Source: Mansonella perstans (lineage: Eukaryota > Nematoda > Chromadorea > Rhabditida > Onchocercidae). From it: DNA of 64,000 bases. The stretch spans positions 558,001 to 622,000 of the forward strand of contig JBAMDO010000579.1 of assembly GCA_037074765.1 (NCBI GenBank), given 5' to 3'. A program made the translations under genes and the position numbers. Under the pieces are notes generated by a model, which saw only the letters and a program-made list of their open reading frames with translations, had not been told where the DNA came from and ran no database searches. This document shows, one piece after another, positions 48,744 to 61,808 of this stretch (the first letter of the stretch is position 1; each line of letters starts with the position of its first letter).

Positions 48744-51700
48744 ATCTGTAAATGACAACGAAAATTGCTGCAGGTAGTAGTTTAAATGCTCAGTATAGAT
48801 GAAAAGAGTGGTGAAAAATAAATTTATTTATTTTAATAAATAAAACTAATTTTCATTACTTTTGTACAAGAATCTCAAGACTTCAAATTCAAGAGAAAAG
48901 TTTTAAAGGTTACTGAACGTTCTGGAGCGTTGAACATCTAGACCTTTAAGGAAGAAATTTTTCAATCAGAGTTTTTACCTTTATAATGAGAATGCAGATG
49001 GGCTAGTAGAGAGTTATAATTTCATTAATTATCCCAGAAAAAAAAAGATCATATATGTGTTTAACCCAAAGTTACTTTGTAATTAAGTCTAGCTTATTAA
49101 TTCATTAATTTATTGAACTCTCATTATTAGTATTTTCTGCTCTATTTTCTAAGATAATTTTGTTGGAGAGAACAGAACATGAAAAAAAGCAAGATTTAGA
49201 ACATTAACTGGCTTTTTCTTCAGTCAGATAAAAAAATCAAAAAAAGTAATAGCTTTCTAATCGGCAAAAAAAGAGAGAGAGAAAAATCATTTGGAATCAT
49301 TCTGGCACTTTCTGCAAGAGGAAAAGTTTTCATCAGCGCACTATTTCCGTTTATTTCATTAGTTTTATTAGGATTGTTCAATTTATATATTTAGTTTTCG
49401 CCGTTCAAAACTTGCTTAGAAATACGCGTTGTTTCTTTTTTAGATTGTTATTTGACGTAATATTGCTTATCTAATTTTGAAAATCACGTTACTCAAGCAA
49501 GTTTATAAGTAAATTTTTAACGTTTACGGGTGTATTAACATCTATGTATGTAAAGGAAATCGTCAATATTAGTCGTGAAAGCATGCCCTATCGAGCAAAA
49601 TCATCAGTTAGCTGCCTATTTTGATTAATCTGGTTTCAATTTGACATGCGAATTTCAATATTTGTTGATTGGATGTTTCAAAATGTTGGTCGATTTTGAC
49701 TTTTCACTAGGGAGCTACTTGTTTCATATCTATATTTCTTTAGTTTGCGAAACTGATTGTTTGATGCTTTTATATTTTTAACAAGAATTTCAAAAACTAG
49801 TAATGTAAACTAGATAACTCATTGAATGCCTACCAAATTAAAAATGGACATGCTTGAGAAATAAAAACTTATGCATATTTTAAAAAGAAGAAAACCTATG
49901 CATGAGAAACAAAAATTTATGTATTTAAAATTTCCTTTTTTTTTTTAAAAAAATTTCTGAATTTTTTGAATAATATCAACATACTTTCATTTACATACAT
50001 GCTACTCAATATTCACTAAATTTGAAGTAGTTTTTAACACTTAAGTTATCGTAATTAAGCTAAGGTAATTATTTTCTATATTATTATATTCACTATTGTA
50101 TATTTGCTGCATTTGTTTTATTAACAGATTTCCTCTGATGATGGATTATTTCAAGTGTTCTCTTTAAATGTCATCTATTAGTATCATGTTTAGATACTTC
50201 TTTTTTTCATATCTTGTTCCTTCCTTTCCGATTTAATCCCTGCATTTTGCTTTCTTATTCGAATTCATTTTGCGACAGTTCAAGGGCAACACAAATAGCG
50301 AGTTTGAACGAGAAAAGGGAAAGTGAAGTGATTTTAAATTAAATTTAGGTTTTTATAATGAACACACTATTACCAATATTAGACAGCAAATGCTGCATTA
50401 TTTAATTTATTTTGCATTGTTTAATTTTTTTCTTCTTTATTTATTAGAAGCTGTGTAATCATTTTTCCCAATATACTTATCGAATTAAATTCGATGCACA
50501 TCGGTTCTCGGATTACAGACATTAGCCATCTCGGGCTGTAATCGTATATATGAATCAATTTTTCTCATATTTCATCAGTATAATCAGAATTTCCCTAGGA
50601 CTTCGATTTGATATTTTGTAGGGATTTCTATTTGGCTTGTTATTCATATGGCTTGACAAAAAAAAAAGACCATGATTTGATGTTCTGAAGTTTAGGCTTC
50701 AAAAAATAATCAGGCCATAATCTAAAATAACTTCATTGTGGACTTTCATCATTAAATGGTGTTGTTTAAAATTAACTTATTCATTTCAATTTCTTCTCAT
50801 CTTTCTGCTTCATGAGCAAGGCAAGCATGTTTAAAGATTTTATAGGATAAAAAAATTGTAAGGAACTGCAGTCAAAAGTTTGATAAGTAGGTTGTTAATT
50901 AATATTTCATCTACCAAGCTCATTAGCTAGGCATGATGCTTGACAGAAATCGTTTTTTTTTGATTCGTTTTATTCATTGTTTATTAAATAGTCATTTTTG
51001 CGAATTCTGTTTTGTTTGATTATTTTCTTTGGTATTTGTATTTGCTACGCTACACTTCACTTAGGAATAAGTTTCCAAAATTGAATTTTTGGTTTCATTA
51101 TATACGTTGACGGGAATGGCCTTTGAAAATTTTTTAGTGACGAAAATGACGTACAGAAAATTGTTGACTGAAATAGTGAGTGCAATTGAGATTTCAATCA
51201 TTAGGTCATTAGGCGAAGAATTAAGGACAATAAATGTCTATCGATTTTCGTATGAAGAAATGGACAGAAATGGTTGTTATGGAATTTAGACAAAGAAATG
51301 AGAAAATAAATAATTCAGAAGTAGCACTATTTGTTTGTTCTGAGTGCATGCAGTCACCAGAAATTTTTTGTCTAATTTGAAGCAAGGCTTTGCCTATTGG
51401 TCCAAACTAATTTTATCCATTAGTTCAAAAATTATTAACGATAACGAATGTAAAATGCAAAAGTTCTGGCAATGCTGGAACTTTTAGCATACTTTTTATG
51501 GAGAATATTAAAAGCATATTATATTTCATTTTTCTCAGCTGATTATTCCCATACTGCAAATTTTTAACTGTTATTTTTGTAGTTGTTAAGCTGAGATTCA
51601 ACATTTCCTATCACACTTCTTTCTGTCTTCATTGGAAATACTTAATCATATATTTATCGAGATTTTCATTCTTTTTCTGTATACTTTTCACTATAAGGAT

Positions 51701-54294
51701 GTTATAAGAATTTCTCTTTTATCTGTTACATATTAATTTGACAGTGGATACAATTATGGTGGAATCAAATTAGTGATTATATATGACTGCTATGAAGAAA
51801 AAACGATTCCCATTAATTTTTTTAAATCTGAATCGTACATTTGATTACTCGTCACTCAGAATAAAAGTAGCAAATTTGAAGTTCGTATCAGCATATAGTA
51901 CGTAATTGGCAAAGTAGAGACAATATTTTCTTAATGGGAGTTGAATAAGCCGGTGGTGCAACAAAGGATTCGATTCACCTCTTAAAAGAATTTTTCCACT
52001 TCTCTTCTATCAGTTATAGGGTAAGAGATTGGGATCCCCTAATAAATAATAGCAAAGAATCTTAGATTGTCATCGGACAGCCACAAGTGACTTAAAAAGG
52101 TGGAAAATCGGTGTTTTTAAAATTAAAAAATTAAATTAAAGAATTGAGAATCAAAAAAGTCATGAAGCAATCGGTAAGTAATGGTTTATCAGTCATCTCG
52201 AGTGATCGCGTTATAATAACACTGTTTACCCATGGGAAAATGGATGAATTAGTGTGAAAGATTAACTAACAATGGAGTATTTCAATGCAAAGAAAGTAAA
52301 GAGTTGAAAGGTTGGTATTGACGAAAACAGGCTTTTCACTGTTTCAATAAAAGAGCAAAGACAGAGAAATAAAACTAATTAGCAGTTGGTTACAATTTAA
52401 TAAATGTATTGGGCATGTTAGCCATCGCGAAACTCCGCAATAGTCTTTCTTTAGGCTAGCAATGACCAGCTATCTTATGTACATATATTCCTTAGTGTAT
52501 GTGTCAAGTCGAGAGAAGAAATCAATGAAAACTAAAAATTGTTAAGTGGAATACTTGAAATGAACTGAATAAAAATTTAGTAACATAGCTATATATGGAA
52601 AGTTTTGCTGATTGCAGTATATCGAATTGTGAATTATTACTGTGGTACAAATTGCGGAACATGCATTTTTGCTCGCATAATTCTCGAAGGATGAATTCAT
52701 CAAAAAAAGGATTCTAAGCTTTGAGAAAAAACGTAAGATAATAGTAATCAATAACTGAAAATTGAAACAAAAGACTACGAAATGTTGTATGTCGAGAATT
52801 GCTTTTTTTCTGAACTATTTTTGCAGCATACGTTTGCCTTGAGCTAAACAGTAGAAAGTAAACAAAAATCTTGAATCGTTACTGATTGGTAATTGAAATT
52901 TTCACTAGTAGTTCAATTTGTATGGGAAACTCTTGAAGAAATTGTTTGACAAGAAGTTTGAATGTAAGTTGCAGCAAAACAAGAAAGTGTTGATGGAAAT
53001 GTTTGGAGAAGTAAAACTAAATCAAATCCAAACGTCTATTCTATTACAGGAAATTGAAGTAGAAAAGAATAAATATCGATGATTTGATGACTACAATGAA
53101 TGATTCAAAATGTTGTGATAGGTAAACAGTACATTAGAAGCAAGTGCTTGAAAATTTTGTTTAAGTATGCAGTACTAATACATACTACGGTTGTTAATTT
53201 ACTTCTCAAACTATTCTTCAGTTTCTTCGCCAATCATCATGTCTGAGCACTATATTTCCTCAAGTTCTGAATATGTTGAGATTAGCTGCGTTATTCATGA
53301 AGGATACACAATTCCATAAGATAGAATTCGTGCAAATATGCTACGATGAAGTAGATCAGATTCACCCAAATTTTAAGGTACTGGAATAATGTGCTTTACA
53401 AATTGATGATAGATGACCGTTATCGAGAAACTACTGAAATAGTTTAGTTTCTCATTTCAAGGCTAGCTGAATAAAGTGAAATCAATCGGGAACGAAAGAA
53501 GTGGATTTGCTTTGAAAAAGTTTGAAGCAAGAGAAAAGAGAGGAAGAGGAGTAAGTGGCATATACGCTTTAACAAATAAAATTAGGATGGGATTTGTTCG
53601 TCGTTTGCAGTGCAGTTCGATGCTTAAAGCAAAGTAAGCTTCTGCATCTTAATTATCTTTTACAGTTATTTTGATTTGCCTCTATAGATTACAGGTCAAC
53701 AGTTGGTGCAAATAGTTTTAAGAAATTCATCTTTTTCATCAGCTTATATCATAAAATAGGTTGACATTGATAGATTATTACCATATGAATTTTACAAAAA
53801 TATCATTGGCCTATGAGAACATTCATATTTCATTTCTACTTTACTTCGTTTCTTATAAAGTTTCTGCTGTTTGAATTCTTATTTCTTTTTTCTATAATAT
53901 ATATCGGCGATCTACAGATCGTTCTACGGATTCTTTTGCATCGGATTGGTGCTTACACGACTATCAACTTTTAATTTGTTTAAGATAATTCGTTTGTTTT
54001 CATGCGAGATGATTATTGTTCCTTTAGTTCATTTTTTTCTCACGCGATCATTTCCAAGAAAATATTTGGTTAGTGTACGTCAAAGAAATAACTTTTACAT
54101 CAGTAACTAACATTTTAGGACGAATGTATATATATGCGAGCTAATATCGGACGTTTTTACCTTATTCACTACTCTTAAAATCACATCATTGCTGTTCATG
54201 ACTTCTACAAAGGCGAAACACTTTAACACCTCGTCTTCATCATTCTTCATATGTTTTCACGGAAATAACAACAGTTTTCGGTAATAACAAACAA

Positions 54295-57200
54295 ATGGTA
54301 TTGACTAGGAAACGTGAGCTTTCACCTTGTAAACATTCTGTGTGGAATAAGCGAAAACCTTCTTGTGAAACTCGTCAAGCTGAAGTCTATAACGAAATGT
54401 AAGTTGTCGTTCATTTCTCTGTAATAGTATGTTACATTTCATACGGACTTTGTTCTAGTTTAGATGAGGCAGAGCAAAAAATGAGCTATTTGCACTAGTT
54501 TCATTTCTAGAAGAAGAAATTCTGTGTTTATCCTTATTTGAAGTCCTATTTCAGAGCAGTTTATACTTTCAGAGATACAACTGAAGATGATTTGACTTAT
54601 TGTTCTTCAAACGCGAATGTTTTTGTACTTCCTGCAGTGAATGAGAAAACCGGTGTTTTGAAAGGAAACCGCACTAAGAATAAGGCTTGCCTCTTAAAAC
54701 TGTTAAATAGGCACTATCGTTCATTATCCTGTCAGCGCTTTCGTGCCGCGATACCATTCATCATTTTGTCATTCGCCTTTTTATCGATGTCCGAGTTCTT
54801 CTTAGTAGCGGCAAATGAGTCAAAATTTTCTGATGTGGTGACGGAATTGAGGTTCTTTAGCAGCAACAATAATCATAGTGGTAGTAGGATTAGCAATCAT
54901 GGAGCAAGAACTAGTCAGTCATCATCAACAGCATTGCGCAAAGCGTATACGAATCAGTTTGCCGTCCGAATCTCGGGTGGCGATATATTGGAAGCGGAGA
55001 AATTAGCAGCAAAACATGGTTTCATTAATCTTGGACCAGTTTGTTTTTCCCTCAAAATTTCTTAAATATTTAAAGAATTTATCTTAGAGTGTATAGATCG
55101 CCTTGTTGCATACGTTGATTATCATTAGGAATTGAAAATGAAAATGGTAAACGTGCTGTTGTTCAGACTTTGCAAATATAGAAGGTGTCAGAAAGCTTTT
55201 TTTCGTAACAGTTTCCTGGTTTTTATTGATTTTTTTACTTTGAAAAATCCCAAATTCCAAACCATCAATTTTGACAACTGTAGATTGTTTGATGTGAATC
55301 TAAAAAAAAAGTCATGGGTTATTCACAGCTTGCAACCTTTTGATATGATGCTGTATCATCAGCTTCAGCGTTTATAGTTAAGGTTTTGCCGAATGATGAA
55401 TATTTCTTGTTCGAAAGTAGGCAAATAAAGAAGAGGTCGATGCGGCGTCGAAGAAATGTTCAGACGAATTCTATTGCAAGAGAACCTAAGGTGGGAATTT
55501 TATAAATTTTTCATAAATTTTATGAAAAATTTTATAGTAAGGATTTTAATAATTCTTTTATTTCTTTCAAATATTTAATTTCTCAAATATTTACTTTATT
55601 TGCTCCTTCAATATCGATATTGTTTGACTTTCTTACTCTCTGCAGTTGGTTTCTGCTGTTATATATAGAATATAATATAAAAATTTTTGTATTATATACA
55701 TATAAAAAGTAAAATTGTTTCTTTACTAGCAAATATTGAGCGACAAATGCTGTATATATATATCATACAATATCATACAGGAGGATTTATAGGATTGACT
55801 AAATGTGTAGGATTTGCAGTTTTTCTCATTACACTGAATTTTAATAATAAAGCTACTCAATATTTGTAAGTAGAAAAGTAATTTTCGAAAGAATCAAGTG
55901 CCTTTCCATCACGAATATTTGACGTAACTCTACATCTTATGTACAGTTGTACTTGTGCGTCATGTGCGGCACATCAAATACTACAAATGCATCTTCAAAA
56001 CTAATTAGATACATAGACAAAAGACAAATGTTTTAAATTTCCCGTTCATTGCTTGTTCATGTAATAAAAAAGTCGAAATTTTATCGCACGAAGCTGAAAC
56101 TAATATTGAAGATAAATGACTACCTCGTTTTGCATTCAATATAGAATAAGCATTTAAAAGGAAATAATAGTGCTTTAAATTCAGCATAATTATGTATAGT
56201 TTTCAATGATATTATATCACGATCAAATGACTCTCATATTTTCCAAACTGCCTATCAAGGTATATATAAATTTGTGCAATTGAGAGCATCTAGATATTGC
56301 ACCGTTTATTGAGGAAATACTCTTTTAAGTTTAAATGATGAAAAATTCTGTATTAGTTGCCTTAGAACATGTTAGACGTCTTTCCTGATGAACTATATTC
56401 AGTTCGTTTCCGCTATTACTATTGAGAGATATTAATCTGAAAAGAAAAAATTTAGTTCTACAGCAAAAAGCAATAAGAATGAACTGGACATTGATAAATC
56501 CTTTTCAAATCTTAGTTGGTGAGTGACAATAATTATATTATGAAGAGACATGGAGATTTGAGATTTGCAAGATTTTTTAAATACATATTTTCTTGTTCAT
56601 TCTTTTAGTAATGAAATGGTAGTGCAATGTTATGATTCATCCATTTGTAAAGCTGATATTCTGATCAAGTTAAATAAAAAATAAAAAGTCACTTTAATCT
56701 TCTCCGATTACTTGAACTTTTAACAAGATTTCAATAGTAGTACAATAAAAACTGCTCGGTTAATATCATAATTAAAATATCAGTTTTAATTAAAAAAATT
56801 TGGCTGAGAGGATCATAAAAGAAAAATCTCACACTTTTTTAGGTAAAATGGATAGAACAACAAATAGCAAAAAAACGAGTTAAGCGTGATTACATGTCCG
56901 TAAAAGCTCGTTCACCATCTGTTCACTTGCATGTATTTAAGGTAAACATTTTCCATAAACTTTATTTTGGATATCAGTTGATAATGTTAATTGGAATTTA
57001 AAGCTTTTGTTTTCTGTGTTTCTGTCTACTGAATAAGTTAGTGTCATTTTTTGGATTTTATGAATTTTCTATTTGATTTCATAACTGAATAAAACATTAT
57101 TGTGCAAAATAATGCTTTTGAATGAAAGTTAAACAGAAAATACTAAATTTAGAAAATTGAGGAGGCTAACAGAAGAGATTTCTTTCAATGCCTTCATATT

Positions 57201-60200
57201 CATTCAATAAGAAAGTATTGCAATAATTAGAGCGAGTAATTAAAGAATTCATAGAATTTTCTGGTTCGAATATTTGCCACTAAAAAATTCACATTTTATA
57301 ACAAAACCTACAGGGCAATGAAATTAATGATGATCTCACAATAGTCGTCAGTGATGATGCTCAACAACAATATTCAAGCAATCGCAACAGAAATGCTGGT
57401 GCCAACGGTATAGGACATTATAATTTGAATGATCCGCTGTGGTCCGATATGTGGTATTTGGTCAGTTTTAATCATAGCATATAATACCTGGTTCCGCATT
57501 TTGCTAATTATGAAATAAAGTAATTTCAGAATCCAGCTGTGTACGACCGGGGCTTCGACCATAATGTACGCGAAGCTTGGGATCTTGGTTATACAGGAAA
57601 GGGCGTAGTTGTAACGATATTGGATGATGGTTTGGAACGAACACATCCGGATATTGCTCCCAATTATGTGAATTTCTAGAAAATTTAATGCAAAGTTTTG
57701 AACTGATTGTTTCTCCTCACTGTATTTTAGGACTTTCAATTCCTGAAAACAGAAAATTTTATTTTTAGGATGCTAAAGCTAGTTACGACGTGAATGATCG
57801 TGATGAAGACCCGATGCCGCGGTATGACTATACGGATGAAAACAGGCATGGAACTCGATGTGCTGGTGAAGTAGCTGCTATTTTCAATAATTCACTGTGT
57901 ATCGTTGGAATCGCTTACAATGCTCAAATTGGTGGTATTGTTTTGGATTTATTTGGGGATGAATGAAGAGAAAAAGGATTCGTTTTGTGGATCATAAATT
58001 AATAATAAAATTTTCTGTATAAACAGATTTGAGTATATGTAATAACGGCACCTAGGCAGCATATTTCAATCCACTTCTGAGCATAAGGAAAAAAAATTCA
58101 TGATTCAAGATTTAACTATCAAGTAAGTTTGTATGGAAGCGTAACAACTGGCACCGCTTCGGAAGAAGAACATACCAGTCCCAGTTATTTAGTAATGTCG
58201 TCATCAGAGATTAATAATAGTTGTTGAGAATTGAGAATATTTTGGATCAGATTAATAATAAATTGCATAAACATTCAGATTTAGTCTTATAAAAAAACAG
58301 GGAAAAAGATTTTTGATGGTTTAGTACATAGCTTGATATCTCATGACATCAGTTAGATGCTAAATACTTTTTGTGAAAGAATATGCTTATCAGACTCCGT
58401 TTTTGTTGTTGTTTTGGTGCTGCTTTATTTTCTTTTGTAATATTTCTATGAACAAATAAATCGCAATGATATTTCTGCATGGTTTTTAGCTACATAATTT
58501 TGGACTTTCTAAATGGCTCTGAAGTTGTTTTCGGTTAGAAAACCACTGCTTAGCCTTAAAGATTTTCTCTTTGCAGGAATTAGAATGCTGGATGGTGATG
58601 TAACCGATGCAGTAGAAGCAACAAGTCTTGCTCATAATTCTGACCATATTGACATTTATTCGGCGAGTTGGGGACCAGACGATGATGGCAGAACAGTTGA
58701 TGGACCAGCGAAACTAACAAGAAGAGCTTTTGAAAAAGGTATACGTGAGGTGAGTCGTTAAGAAAAAGTTTTGTATTATTTTATTAGGGAAGTGGTTGGT
58801 GAAAACATGTATTTCAGATTAGATAACAACCTGATATTGATTAACATTATTTAAATTTTTCAAAAATTACCTCGGTTGAACTAAAAGAAAACTATGCTTT
58901 TGATTGATTTAAAATGAATAATCTTACCAAAACAAATTTTTATATTTTAAATGGCGGAACTGTTATTATTAGGGACGTCATGGACTAGGATCTATATTTG
59001 TTTGGGCCAGCGGAAATGGTGGTAAAGATGCCGACTCATGTAATTGTGACGGGTACACTAATAGTATTTATACATTATCGATATCATCCGCAACGGAACA
59101 CGGCAACATACCGTGGTATTCGGAAGCTTGTAGTTCAACACTTGCTACTGCATATAGTAGCGGTGCTACTGGCGAGAAAATGATTGTGAGTTTTCTAAAA
59201 TTTTATTTAAGGAGAAGCTAAGCAGATAAGTAAAAACGAATTTATCTCCTTAATCGATTTGGACACTCAGATAATGTTTATTACACTTATCCAAGTCTCA
59301 AATTCAAACCAATTGATGATGGAAACTTATTTTACTTATTCGCGAAGCAAATTTAACGTTATCGAAGAAGTTTTATTTGCAGGTAACAACAGATCTACAT
59401 CATTCCTGTACAAACGCTCATACAGGTACGTCGGCAAGTGCACCTCTAGCAGCTGGTATTGTTGCTTTAACTCTAGAAGCTAATCCAAAATTAACATGGC
59501 GAGATATGCAGGTAACTTCATTTATTCTTTAAATGTTGTTGTTGTTGTTTAAGAAATTCTTATTGGAAAAAGAAGTCTCAGTTAGCTGGTGGGGAAGTGA
59601 GTTAAAAAGGTTCAAGTGAGTTAAAATGTATTTGAACCGAATACTCTATTATATTGGATTATAGAATTTCATGTTGTATAAAAAATAAAAGACATTGCAA
59701 ATATCTACGATAATATGACAAGGAATTGCTTTTCAGCACATTGTTGTTCACACTGCTCGACCACTTAATCTTCGTGCTGGGGACTGGGTAACAAATGGAG
59801 TTGGAAAGAAAGTTTCACATTCATTTGGTTTTGGTTTAATGGATGCTGGTGCAATGGTCCGATTGGCTAGTAATTGGACAACAGTTCCGGAACAGAGAAA
59901 ATGTGTCGTATTTTATCCTGCTAGATACAAGCTAGTTTTTTTTTTTTTTCTATTGTATTCAAACTTTGCATAAATTTGAACTGAAAAACTTGTATTTGGT
60001 TGCATTTGTGAGAAAATGCCTTACTTCTTACTAGATCATTAGACGTTTCAAATTCAGATCGAAATCTTCTCAGATGATTTACTGAAAAGGATTTTATATA
60101 AATTTAGAGTGTGGCGATAAAATAAAACTTGTACGTGAGAATTGTGTATACCTTTTACGTTTTTACAATTCGTATGTTTAGTAAATATTTTTTCAATAGA

Positions 60201-61808
60201 AATATATTTTGAATAAAGTAAATCAGTGTTGAAATATCTATTTAATCTTGCTCAGTTTCCAAAAATTACTTTATTCTTTAAGTTAAGAAAGAAGAAAATG
60301 ACTAGATACCTGTAAAATTTATATGGAATTCTTAAAATGCTCTGCGGATGAAACACTGATTTCACCATTTTTTAATTTTGGTCTCCTTTATGTATTCTTT
60401 TTTTTAGAACAGTACCACATGGCAATCGATTGCAGTTACAGCTTTATACGGACGGTTGTGCAAGTTATTCGCGTAATAAAGTGGAATATCTTGAACATGT
60501 CCAAGCAATCATTACCCTAACTGCACCCAAACGGGGTGACATACAAATTTATCTCACTTCACCTTCAGGTATAGTTAATGCATAGTTAATCTGTCAAACA
60601 GTTAGGTGATTGAATTTAGTTATTTGAAACCGATGGTAGCTAATTCTCCATTTAACTTTAATTTATTCCTTTATTTCTATTTCTCTATATAATGTAAATT
60701 AGTGTTGCTCTCAGATCACTTTTATCATTATATTACATCGACTTTTGCATGATATGATGTGAAGTTTTTTTAACAAATACTATAGGCTATTATAGGAACT
60801 CGATCAACTTTGTTAGCGAAACGGGCTCGTGATACTTCAAGAACGGGCTTCAGAGAATGGGCTTTCATGACAACCCATAACTGGGGCGAAATGGCTATCG
60901 GTCTATGGACATTAGAAATCAATAACGATGGATGGGATGGTAGATTTTTCAAATAGAATTTTTTTTAAAACACGATGTACATTTGGAATTTACATTTTCG
61001 AATTGCGTCATATTTTAAAACTTTTGAAAAAATAGAATTCATTAGCTCACATGCCAGTTTCTTCAGATGCTGAACTGATTCGATGGGATTTGGTTCTTTA
61101 CGGCACAGCAGCAGAAGTAAGAAATATAGATGGTATACCTTTAAGCTCTTCGTTATCACTGACACCACGTTCCTTGTCCAGTAAAGCACGGGCGCGCTAT
61201 GGTGCATTATGGGACGACACATCTTCTGCACCTGTCATTACTGCTTCCGGTAACATAGCTTTATTTTCTTTCATGTTTAGTTTTACGATATTTTATTTAT
61301 TTAAGCTTTCCGTCCGATAATTCTTTAAGGAATGAAATTTACTTGAAATTAACTGCTGTGTTGATAATTTAATTTTGATTCATTTTCAATGATCGGTTTA
61401 AAAATAGCTGCAAAGCTTGATGGAACTTACCTCAGCCTTTAAAAGTTATCGAGATCACTAAAACTTTGAAAATTTATGAAGTGAGTTTTATGAACTAAAT
61501 TCGTTCAAAAATCCACTGCATTATGAGAGATATTTTAAAATTATATGTACAGAAAAACGATTTATTCGGCAGAGTATGACAAAAGCTTTATCAAATGATC
61601 TTCCAAATATGATTCATTCATTGTTCCATAATGCATAGCAGTTTTTACTCGTTATTATTTTGTCAATACTTGTTTTCTACAATCCAAGTTTCTCGCTAAT
61701 TTCTTTTCAAATTTTTTCTTGACTTATATATTTGCAACAAAAAAGTTCTTCAAATTTCTAGGGGAAAGGAACGTGGGGAGAAGGGAGATCATACTGTATT
61801 TAATTTAA
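54295..61808 (+). CDS. kpc-1: Furin-class proprotein convertase (subtilisin/kexin family)
   Basis: Exons: 54295-54398, 54555-55038, 55383-55490, 56843-56941, 57314-57460, 57530-57667, 57769-57934, 58577-58749, 58973-59185, 59383-59511, 59737-about 59902, about 60413-60568, 60796-60939, 61067-61249, and a tentative last exon 61762-61808. A cytosolic-looking N-terminal extension of about 98 residues precedes a hydrophobic segment ([15 protein letters not shown], about 99-121). The prodomain (AVRISGG...KHGFINLG) ends at KKRVKR-D (cleavage after 247). The catalytic triad is Asp346 (TILDDGLE), His387 (NRHGTRCAG) and Ser561 ([11 protein letters not shown]), with oxyanion Asn488 (ASGNGG). The P domain has [20 protein letters not shown] and [11 protein letters not shown], which resembles furin/KPC-1 more than BLI-4. 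It should cleave secretory proproteins after dibasic sites in the Golgi. The exact exon 11-12 junction and the C-terminus are unsettled. Confidence 0.88.
55499..55537. repeat. Perfect AT-rich hairpin in convertase intron 3
   Basis: TAAATTTTTCATAAA is followed directly by its near-complement TTTTATGAAAAATTTTA, giving an inverted repeat of about 15 bp with almost no loop. It is probably unimportant AT-rich sequence. Confidence 0.5.

Larger units (their letters stand above)
39221..54294. other. 15-kb region without recognisable genes
   Basis: Between the PPIP5K stop and the convertase start I found no exon chain and no recognisable protein pattern on either strand; open frames are all under 115 codons. 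Contents seen are poly-T at 39942-39965 and 44756-44772, three short tandem repeats (listed separately), GT and TTA microsatellites, and scattered TGACCT half-sites near 42570 and 43315-43329. It could hold distant regulatory sequence or untranslated 5' exons of the convertase gene. Confidence 0.5.

Noticed and set aside
54295..61808. Assignment of the convertase to BLI-4 (blisterase)
   Set aside because: [11 protein letters not shown], the REPKVKWIEQQ prodomain end and the catalytic domain match furin/KPC-1 better than the BLI-4 sequence I remember; not fully excluded.
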